Assembly: GCA_029938185.1 (NCBI GenBank)
Contig: JAOZVK010000130.1
Coordinates: forward strand, 1-11,688
DNA length: 11,688 nucleotides
Direction: 5' to 3'
DNA from: Bacteroidales bacterium
GTDB taxonomy: Bacteria > Bacteroidota > Bacteroidia > Bacteroidales > JAOZVK01
The notes under the pieces were generated by a model. That model was given only the letters and a program-made list of their open reading frames with translations, did not search any database and was not told the origin of the DNA. This document shows positions 1-5,698 of the stretch, in pieces. Numbering within the stretch: the first letter of the stretch is position 1; each line of letters starts with the position of its first letter. A program made the position numbers and the translations under genes.

Positions 1-84
1 CATTGAATAATTGAACCATTGAATAATTGAACCATTGTATCATTGTACCATTGTATCATTGTACCATTGAATAATTGAACCATT
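1..84. repeat. 16-bp tandem repeat, five copies
   Basis: Five head-to-tail 16-mers (1-16, 17-32, 33-48, 49-64, 65-80) plus four bases of a sixth. Copies 1, 2 and 5 read CATTGAATAATTGAAC; copies 3 and 4 read CATTGTATCATTGTAC. Each 16-mer is itself two related 8-mers, so the array has a nested 8/16-bp period. It touches the window edge and may continue to the left. No coding function is visible. It is not a CRISPR array because there are no spacers. Confidence 0.9.
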
Positions 85-237
85 TAAAGTATAAAAATAT
101 AACCCCAGCTACTACAAAGATAAGAAAATCATACCAAAACACAAGTAAAAACATGCCGTTTTTTTATTAAAATCATTATATTTTTCCCAAAAAACAAAAA
201 TACAAAATAAAACTTCTCTTTTTTTTCACCACAAAAT

Positions 238-275
238 GTACGGATTTTACAATTTTGTACGGATTTTACAATTTT
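238..275. repeat. 19-bp perfect direct repeat (two copies)
   Basis: The 19-mer GTACGGATTTTACAATTTT occurs at 238-256 and again immediately at 257-275. Its first 16 bases differ at only two positions from 299-314 inside the nearby palindrome (GTACTGATTGTACAAT), so the motif is present three times within about 80 bp. It could be a protein-binding array or leftover of a short repeat expansion. Confidence 0.8.
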
Positions 276-292
276 CTAATACAAAACAACTT

Positions 293-337
293 AAAAACGT
301 ACTGATTGTACAATCAGTACGTTTTTGGTTTTTTTTT
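293..337 (+). terminator. 34-bp perfect palindrome followed by T run
   Basis: Positions 293-326 are a perfect palindrome centred at 309/310, giving a 15-bp stem (293-307 with 312-326) around GTAC. The right arm ends in five T, followed by GG and nine T (329-337). On the plus strand this fits an intrinsic terminator for a gene left of the window, and the A run on its left side would let it act in both directions. Because its core repeats the GTACkGATTkTACAAT motif it could instead be an operator. Confidence 0.5.
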
Positions 338-352
338 GCCTTTTTTATGGGG

Positions 353-360
353 TAGGTTTG
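353..360 (+). promoter_or_regulatory. candidate Bacteroidota -7 box (TAGGTTTG)
   Basis: TAGGTTTG matches the TAnnTTTG -7 consensus of Bacteroidota sigma-ABfr promoters. It lies just after the palindrome and about 76 bp before the first start codon, so a transcript would have a leader of roughly 70 nt. A TTTG at the usual -33 spacing is not evident; TTTG occurs at 324-327 and 335-338, too far and too near. Only a candidate. Confidence 0.35.
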
Positions 361-436
361 TGGTGTGAAAATTTAAAAAATATCAAATTATTTAAACAGG
401 TCTTTAATAAATGTTAAAGACATAAAATTAATTTAT

Positions 437-841
437 ATGAAAAAATTTAATGTATTTTTTATACTGGTATTGTTTACAATATTTGGTTTAGCTGCTTGTG
501 ATAAAGACGAGAGTTCTAAAAAAAGTAGTGGTATTATAGGAGAATACTCAGGAAATGGTTTTGTTGATAATATATGGGGAAATGCAATTGCAACAGTATC
601 TTCAGTAAATGATACTATTATTAATGTTCATGTTGCATCTGTCAATTCAGATGATTATTATTTAAGATTTCCAGCTTTTAGTATCATGACTGTCTATTGT
701 AGAAAAAATCATGATGGTGAATATTTGCTTGGAACTAAAAATGAACCATATAGTGAAGATTTTTATGTAAGAGGTCTGTATAGTTCAGATGTTCTACAAA
801 TATCTTATTCTAAAAGCGGCTTTGACGGAATAAAAAAATAA
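437..841 (+). CDS. small secreted lipoprotein, unknown function
   Basis: 134 residues. A lysine start and hydrophobic stretch end in the lipobox L-A-A-C, so Cys21 would be lipidated and the signal removed by LspA. The residues after it (D-K-D-E-S-S) are charged, as in Bacteroidota lipoproteins exported to the cell surface. The mature part of about 114 residues begins G-E-Y-S-G-N-G and alternates short polar and hydrophobic stretches, suggesting a small beta-rich domain; a calycin or lipocalin-like fold is a guess. It lies 89 bp before the barrel gene on the same strand and could share its transcript. The only candidate promoter (353-360) is upstream. The start is the ATG before the clear signal peptide. 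The gene is real; the function is not recognised. Confidence 0.75.
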   Translation: MKKFNVFFILVLFTIFGLAACDKDESSKKSSGIIGEYSGNGFVDNIWGNAIATVSSVNDTIINVHVASVNSDDYYLRFPAFSIMTVYCRKNHDGEYLLGTKNEPYSEDFYVRGLYSSDVLQISYSKSGFDGIKK

Positions 842-930
842 CAAATTACTATTAGAATAGTTATAGTAAATAATTTACATAATACATCATAATCAAATAT
901 TTAATAATATAAATTTAAAATCTAATAACA

Positions 931-1584
931 ATGAAAAAATATTCAAAAATACTAATTCTATTTGTATTGGTAGCATTCAGTACACAATCATTTGCGCAAA
1001 CTTTTGGTATTAAGGGGGGAGTTAATTTTGCAAAAATGTTAGACAAAGATGAGGATGAAACATATAGCGATGATTATAAAATGAAAACAGGATTTCATGT
1101 TGGATTTACAATTGAACAACCAATTACTGATATGTTTTCTTTTGAAAGTGGTTTATTATTATCAACAAAAGGGTTTAAGTGGAAAGAAGATAAAGATAAT
1201 AATGTAAAATTAAATTTATTTTATCTTGATATACCAATTGCACTAAAAACCTCTTTTGATTTAGGTGGTATACAAATTTACACATTAACTGGGACATATC
1301 TTGGTATAGGTTTAAGTGGAAAGTTTAAAGGTGAGGTTAATGGAAACAATGAAGAGGCAGATGTAGACTGGGGAACTGATGATGATGAAGATGACTTTAA
1401 ACGTATTGATTTTGGATTATTAATTGGAGCTGGAATTGATATTGGAGCAATTCAAATTGGACTTTCCTATAGTTTAGGTTTATCTAATATATCGACCTAT
1501 ACTGAAGATGGTTATAAGAATAAAAATAGAGTTCTTAGCATTTCTGTTGGATATAAATTTGGTGGTGGTGGAGATGACTATTAA
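931..1584 (+). CDS. PorT-like outer-membrane beta-barrel protein
   Basis: 217 residues. A signal peptide ends in Q-S-F-A before Gln23. The mature protein opens F-G-I-K-G-G-V-N-F-A-K and proceeds through alternating amphipathic strands (S-F-E-S-G-L-L-L, Y-L-D-I-P-I-A-L-K, I-D-F-G-L-L-I-G-A-G) to a last strand ending G-Y-K-F. This pattern is typical of the PorT / outer-membrane beta-barrel family (OMP_b-brl_2), usually about 180-230 residues with eight predicted strands. Two loops are very acidic: one near residues 38-48, and one near 143-156 with a run of Asp/Glu. Such loops could bind cations or stay exposed, but this is inference. The last residues after the final aromatic are G-G-G-G-D-D-Y, an unusual short acidic tail. 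Members of the family are structural or of unknown role; no specific function can be assigned. Confidence 0.85.
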   Translation: MKKYSKILILFVLVAFSTQSFAQTFGIKGGVNFAKMLDKDEDETYSDDYKMKTGFHVGFTIEQPITDMFSFESGLLLSTKGFKWKEDKDNNVKLNLFYLDIPIALKTSFDLGGIQIYTLTGTYLGIGLSGKFKGEVNGNNEEADVDWGTDDDEDDFKRIDFGLLIGAGIDIGAIQIGLSYSLGLSNISTYTEDGYKNKNRVLSISVGYKFGGGGDDY

Positions 1585-1597
1585 ATAAAAATTCAAT

Positions 1598-1665
1598 ATC
1601 TGGTTTGGAAAAGCTGGTTTATACAATATAGCCACATTTTTAAATATCAGTTTTTCAAACCAGAT
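1598..1665 (+). terminator. inverted repeat after the barrel gene
   Basis: ATCTGGTTTG at 1598-1607 is complementary to CAAACCAGAT at 1656-1665, and beyond one mismatch four more A-T pairs extend the stem inward. The loop is about 48 nt and there is no T run afterwards, so a classic terminator is doubtful. The right arm is part of the duplicated upstream segment of the two YD-repeat genes; the left arm is not duplicated. Confidence 0.4.
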
Positions 1666-1718
1666 TAAGTGAAAATTAAAGTAAGTTATTAGTTATTAGA
1701 TAATAATTCTATAAAAAT
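1643..1718 (+). repeat. duplicated upstream segment, copy 1
   Basis: The 76 bp directly before the start at 1719 recur at 2509-2581 before the paralogous gene with about three substitutions and one 3-base gap. It shows that the gene and its leader were duplicated together. It probably holds a promoter or leader shared by both copies, but no clear TAnnTTTG box is seen in it. Confidence 0.85.
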
Positions 1719-2498
1719 ATGAAAAATTCAAATTTTTTTAAGATGCTTTTTATTGCAGTAATAGGTATTGTAATTAGTTTTTCGGCTTGTAAAAAAGAAG
1801 AAACAACAAAGGATGAAAAAACTAAATATTATCATTATCTGACAAAAGAATCTCATTTTACTGATAATAAAACTATTCCAGACACATACACAGAGTATCT
1901 CTATGACAATGAAAACAAACTAATAAAAAAGATTGAATATGGAATCCTTAGCACAGATGAGTATATATTTGAATATGATCCTGATAATAAAATAGTATAT
2001 CTAAAAAGAGGAACTGATTTTTATGAAAAATATGAGTATAATTCAAAAAATCAGATAAATAGAATTATAGGATATAATAATTCTTGGGAAACATTAATAT
2101 ACAATGGAGATGGAAGTATAATAAAAAGTGAACATTACAATATGGATGGTCAGTTAAACTATTACTCAACATTTGAATACGATAAAAATGGAAACACAAC
2201 AAAAAATTATGGTTATCATGCAAACGGAACGAAATATTTTGAACAGACTATGACTTATTACAATTTTAAAATAAATCCTTTAAGTGATATTTATCAATAT
2301 CAAACACTCAAAAGAATATTATTTGAACATGAGCCTAATATTAAAACATATAATGATATTGGATATAATTTAGATGGTTCAATAAAATATAATTATTCTA
2401 AATCATATACTTATGAATACATCAACGGTTATACTACCAAAAAAATTGATGATATTGGAGACTTTACAAATTATGAATATAGAATTGTTATTAAATAA
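1719..2498 (+). CDS. YD-repeat-like lipoprotein, paralog A
   Basis: 259 residues. The signal ends in the lipobox F-S-A-C with Cys24 as lipid site, followed by K-K-E-E-T-T-K-D, a charged start like that of surface-exported Bacteroidota lipoproteins. The mature part is a series of short units around Y-[DN]-x-x-[NG]-x-[IL]-x-K, such as Y-D-N-E-N-K-L-I-K-K and E-Y-D-K-N-G-N-T-T-K, resembling the YD strands of RHS proteins and other beta-repeat lipoproteins of this phylum. No toxin or protease domain is present; it is far too short to be an RHS shell. It is the upstream member of a tandem pair with the gene at 2582, roughly two thirds identical by eye, most strongly in the signal and in the C-terminal part ending K-K-I-D-D-I-G-D-F-T. 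Role unknown, probably surface structure or binding. Confidence 0.75.
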   Translation: MKNSNFFKMLFIAVIGIVISFSACKKEETTKDEKTKYYHYLTKESHFTDNKTIPDTYTEYLYDNENKLIKKIEYGILSTDEYIFEYDPDNKIVYLKRGTDFYEKYEYNSKNQINRIIGYNNSWETLIYNGDGSIIKSEHYNMDGQLNYYSTFEYDKNGNTTKNYGYHANGTKYFEQTMTYYNFKINPLSDIYQYQTLKRILFEHEPNIKTYNDIGYNLDGSIKYNYSKSYTYEYINGYTTKKIDDIGDFTNYEYRIVIK

Positions 2499-2508
2499 AT
2501 TTTATAAC

Positions 2509-2581
2509 AATATCAGTTTTTCAAACCAGATTAAGTAAAAATTAAAGTAAGTTATTAATTATTAAATAATACTATAAAAAT
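2509..2581 (+). repeat. duplicated upstream segment, copy 2
   Basis: 73 bp nearly identical to 1643-1718, starting 10 bp after the stop of the first paralog. The duplication offset is 866 bp. Both paralogs are also followed by the same TAAATAAATTTTATA, so the repeated unit runs from the upstream segment to just past the stop codon. Confidence 0.85.
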
Positions 2582-3367
2582 ATGAAAAATACAATTTTTT
2601 TAAAAATGTTTTTTATTGCAATGATAGGTATTGCAATTAGTTTTTCGGCTTGTAAAAAAGAAGAAACAACAAAAGATGATGGTAATAAATATTATCTTAC
2701 CAAAGAATCTTATTTTGCAGAAAATGAGACTTCTCCAGACACATATACAGAATATACCTATGATAGTGAAAATAAACTTACAGAGCTAACTTACTATGAT
2801 CATTATAGAAGAGACAAAGTTGTGTTAGAATATGATTCTGATAATAGAATTGTAAAAAATACTGTCTATCTTAAAAGTGGATCTAATTTTTCTGAAAAAT
2901 ATGATTATAATTCCAAAAATCAGATTGATAAAATTACAACATATACCAATTATTGGGAAGATTTAACATACGATGGAGATGGAAACATAATAAAAAGTGA
3001 ACATTACGATGATGGTAAGTTAAACTATTACACAACATTTGAATACGATAAAAATGGAAACACAACAAAAGATTATGGTTATCATGCAGATGGATCTAAA
3101 TACTGGGAGCTGACAAAGACTTATTATGATTCTAAAAAAAATCCATTAAGTGATATTCCTCAATATCAAATACTCAAAAGAATAATATTTGAAGATGATT
3201 TTAATATTAAAACATATAATGATATTGGATATAAATTAGATGGTTCAATAAAATATAATGACATTGAATCATATACTTATGAATACAATGACAATGGATA
3301 TGCTACCAAAAAAATTGATGATATTGGAGACTTTACAACTTATGAATATAAAACTGTTAATAAATAA
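2582..3367 (+). CDS. YD-repeat-like lipoprotein, paralog B
   Basis: 261 residues, tandem paralog of the gene at 1719. It has the same signal and lipobox (F-S-A-C, Cys24) and the same K-K-E-E-T-T-K-D start of the mature chain. The YD-like units are clearer here: Y-D-S-E-N-K-L, Y-D-S-D-N-R-I, Y-N-S-K-N-Q-I, Y-D-G-D-G-N-I and Y-D-K-N-G-N-T, each about 15-25 residues apart. The central part (about residues 55-110) differs most from paralog A, while the signal peptide and C-terminal third are conserved. This suggests the copies diversify in the middle of the exposed repeat region. No catalytic motif is visible. It precedes the next lipoprotein gene by 28 bp and may be cotranscribed with it. Function unknown. 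Confidence 0.75.
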   Translation: MKNTIFLKMFFIAMIGIAISFSACKKEETTKDDGNKYYLTKESYFAENETSPDTYTEYTYDSENKLTELTYYDHYRRDKVVLEYDSDNRIVKNTVYLKSGSNFSEKYDYNSKNQIDKITTYTNYWEDLTYDGDGNIIKSEHYDDGKLNYYTTFEYDKNGNTTKDYGYHADGSKYWELTKTYYDSKKNPLSDIPQYQILKRIIFEDDFNIKTYNDIGYKLDGSIKYNDIESYTYEYNDNGYATKKIDDIGDFTTYEYKTVNK

Positions 3368-3395
3368 ATTTTATAAATCTTAAAAAATAAAAATT

Positions 3396-4268
3396 ATGAA
3401 TAAACTAAAATTAGTGTTGTTTTTAACAATTATAACTGGATTATTTTTTACGGCTTGCTTAAAAAAAGATGATTATACTTTGGTATTGCCGCAAAATATT
3501 GATTCGATAAATATTGATAATTCTAATGAAGTACAAAATGGACTAAATGTTAGAAATGGGAGTTTAATATCTGGTACTTTACCAGGTTCTACAAGTGGGA
3601 ATAATTCATTATCTAACAGTCAAACATCTATTTCTGTAAAAAATGGAAACATACTTACTATACCTATCATTTATAGTTCACAAACAAATATTAAAACTGT
3701 ATATATACAAGTTGTAGGAGCAACAAATGGTTATTTTGCAGTAACACCAACTATAAGTACATCAACAAATGGTTATGCCTATATTTCATTAGAAATTCCA
3801 GATTATCTTAGTAATGGTAATTTTGAAATAATATATTTACTAGAATATACAAATGGTACGACAAGTAATAAAGTACAAACAAATATTAATGTAACAAATA
3901 TTAATATTACTTGCGAAAATGCTTACATGTCAGGTACAAGTGGTCTTACATTTACTAATTTATATCTTGGAGAAGGGGCTGGTGAGGTAAAGATTGCCTA
4001 CGATACATATTCAGTACCCGATAGAATTGATATTTATCAAGGAGAGACTTGGTTGACGGGTACTGGTTCTAATCCCAATTCACCAATTCCACCAATGTGT
4101 AATTGTGATTCTCCATTACCAGGTTTTGTAGGAGAAAATGGTGAACTTAGCTTCTTTTATAATCCTAATAAAGGAAGTTCAATTGTTGTTGTTGTAAGCG
4201 GTTGTCTTCCTAAAGGAACAGCTTGGGAGTGGCAGTTAATTAAGGCACCTGGATGTTTTGGGAATTAA
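3396..4268 (+). CDS. lipoprotein with Cys-containing C-terminal region
   Basis: 290 residues. Lipobox F-T-A-C gives Cys21 as lipid site, followed by L-K-K-D-D-Y. Residues 40-85 are rich in Ser, Asn, Gly and Thr and look like a flexible linker. Residues about 85-170 have alternating Val/Ile/Thr strands (T-V-Y-I-Q-V-V, T-N-I-N-V-T-N-I-N-I) that suggest an Ig-like or beta-sandwich domain. The last 120 residues contain five cysteines (173, 235, 237, 270, 287) with a C-N-C pair and a terminal W-E-W ... P-G-C-F-G; disulfides or metal binding are possible after export. No known family is recognised. It follows paralog B by 28 bp and is followed by a strong hairpin at 4283, which probably closes this transcription unit. 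Confidence 0.7.
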   Translation: MNKLKLVLFLTIITGLFFTACLKKDDYTLVLPQNIDSINIDNSNEVQNGLNVRNGSLISGTLPGSTSGNNSLSNSQTSISVKNGNILTIPIIYSSQTNIKTVYIQVVGATNGYFAVTPTISTSTNGYAYISLEIPDYLSNGNFEIIYLLEYTNGTTSNKVQTNINVTNINITCENAYMSGTSGLTFTNLYLGEGAGEVKIAYDTYSVPDRIDIYQGETWLTGTGSNPNSPIPPMCNCDSPLPGFVGENGELSFFYNPNKGSSIVVVVSGCLPKGTAWEWQLIKAPGCFGN

Positions 4269-4282
4269 TATTTTATCAAAAC

Positions 4283-4322
4283 GTTAAATAATTCTGTACC
4301 TGGAGCTACAGAATTATTTAAC
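4283..4322 (+). terminator. 16-bp perfect hairpin after lipoprotein gene
   Basis: GTTAAATAATTCTGTA (4283-4298) pairs perfectly with TACAGAATTATTTAAC (4307-4322) around an 8-nt loop. It starts 14 bp after the stop codon. There is no T run after it, so it may act as an mRNA 3'-end stabiliser or a terminator of a form not dependent on a long T run. Confidence 0.55.
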
Positions 4323-4380
4323 TATATTCCATTATTAGAATAAATTTTAGTTAATTGAAAAATTTAAAATACTACTCAAT

Positions 4381-5559
4381 ATGAAAATAAAGATAATAAT
4401 ACCATTTTTATTATTGTTTTTCAGTTTAACAATAATAAATGTGTTTGGACAAAGCCAAGATACATTAAATAATAAAAAAAGAATTTTAAGTAATATAAGT
4501 ATAGGTCTAAAAACTGGATTGAATTTTTCGGGAATGAAATATTCTGAAAAACTTTATAATGATTATGACAAAAAACTATTTGCTCGTACCTTCTTTGGTA
4601 TAAGTTCGGAATATACAATAAATAGTAAAATTAGTATAAAACCAGATTTATTATTTATGGGTAAAGGAGTTAAAATTGAAGATAAATACAATTATAAAAT
4701 GAAACTTAAAACAATGGAATTAAATATTCCTATTGTTTTAAATTTTGAATACTCCAGTTTTAAACCATATTTACTTGTAGGACCTTCATTTACTTTTATA
4801 CGAAAAGGTGATATTAAACTTGATGAGTATAGTACTGAAGTTTCGCAAGCCAATATCAAAGGTTCATCAATGGGAGTACTTATAGGAATTGGTGTAAAGT
4901 ATCCAATTGCAATCAAAAAACTTGAGGGTGTTTATTTGTGTGGTGAAGTTTCATACAATCATGGATTGACTGACACATGGAGTAAAGAAGAAATGTCAAA
5001 TGATGCTATTGGAATAAATATAAACCCTTATAATATAAAAGGAACACGCAAACATAGAGGACTCGAAATAGGTATATCTCTAATGATACCACTATCAAAA
5101 ATAGTAAATATTATCAAAATTAAAAAAAGGAAAAAGAATTTCTTAATTTTAAAAAAGAATTGTTATACTGCTAAAGAAATTGCTGAATATATAGATAAAG
5201 GATTAAATGTAAGAAGATTGAAAATTTGCTTACATGATATCAGTTTTCAGTTTAATAAAAGTAATTTACAAAAAAAATCAAAGACACACATTGATGAAAT
5301 GATAATATTAATGAAAAAAAGAAAATCCATGAAAATGAAAATAAATGGACATACAGACAATGTTGGCAAAGATGATTATAATTTAGAATTATCAAAAAAA
5401 AGATCACAATCTGTATATAACTATATGATTTCACAAGGTATTGACAAAAAAAGATTAAGCTATGAGGGGTTTGGAAATACAAAACCGATAGATACAAATG
5501 ATACTGACGAAGGAAAAGCTAAAAACAGAAGAGTAGAATTTGAAATTATTTCGCAATAA
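4381..5559 (+). CDS. beta-barrel / OmpA fusion outer-membrane protein
   Basis: 392 residues. A signal peptide (about 1-23, ending N-V-F-G) is followed by a PorT-like barrel (about 30-238) starting I-G-L-K-T-G-L-N-F-S-G and ending G-L-E-I-G-I-S-L-M-I-P. A Lys-rich linker (about 240-283) leads to an OmpA C-terminal domain (284-391). The latter has F-Q-F-N-K-S-N, N-G-H-T-D-N (322-327), L-E-L-S-K-K-R (335-341), Y-E-G-F-G and K-N-R-R-V-E-F. By comparison with known OmpA domains, Asp326 and Arg341, 15 residues apart, would bind the diaminopimelate of peptidoglycan. The protein should sit in the outer membrane and anchor it to the cell wall. Unlike the usual Pro-rich or Ca-binding linkers, this linker is basic with one Cys (283 at its end). 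The gene is flanked by hairpins on both sides and may be monocistronic. Confident in the domains, not in any specific role. Confidence 0.88.
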   Translation: MKIKIIIPFLLLFFSLTIINVFGQSQDTLNNKKRILSNISIGLKTGLNFSGMKYSEKLYNDYDKKLFARTFFGISSEYTINSKISIKPDLLFMGKGVKIEDKYNYKMKLKTMELNIPIVLNFEYSSFKPYLLVGPSFTFIRKGDIKLDEYSTEVSQANIKGSSMGVLIGIGVKYPIAIKKLEGVYLCGEVSYNHGLTDTWSKEEMSNDAIGININPYNIKGTRKHRGLEIGISLMIPLSKIVNIIKIKKRKKNFLILKKNCYTAKEIAEYIDKGLNVRRLKICLHDISFQFNKSNLQKKSKTHIDEMIILMKKRKSMKMKINGHTDNVGKDDYNLELSKKRSQSVYNYMISQGIDKKRLSYEGFGNTKPIDTNDTDEGKAKNRRVEFEIISQ

Positions 5560-5573
5560 ATTTAATAAGAAAC

Positions 5574-5613
5574 ACCTCCTCAATTTTTGTTGTATATTTA
5601 TTACTGGGGAGGT
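5574..5613 (+). terminator. stem-loop after the OmpA-like gene
   Basis: ACCTCCTC (5574-5581) pairs with GGGGAGGT (5606-5613) with one G-U pair, around a 24-nt AT-rich loop, 14 bp after the stop codon. The stem is GC-rich against the local background. It is followed on the plus strand by A rather than T, so its role as a terminator is uncertain; on the minus strand it would be preceded by T. Confidence 0.5.
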
Positions 5614-5698
5614 ATAAAAAAACATGATTTATAAATAATATATTCGTACTTATTTATAATATACACAGTAAATTAAAACACTTTTTAATTTTTAAATA

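Larger units (their letters stand above)
85..436. other. non-coding region before first gene
   Basis: About 350 bp without a convincing gene on either strand. The part from 85 to 237 is very AT-rich with homopolymer runs and shows nothing recognisable. The part from 238 to 337 holds the repeated GTAC motif and the palindrome, and 353-360 holds a candidate promoter box; these are listed separately. Confidence 0.7.

Noticed and set aside
1719..3367. RHS toxin or polymorphic toxin genes
   Set aside because: YD-like motifs are present, but the proteins are about 260 residues, lipidated, and have no RHS core-ending motif, toxin domain or immunity gene.
4421..5497. Open frames on the minus strand inside the barrel-OmpA gene
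   Set aside because: They overlap a well-supported gene, encode Phe/Leu/Tyr-rich low-complexity chains with no domain, and are expected by chance in the reverse of Lys/Asn-rich coding sequence.
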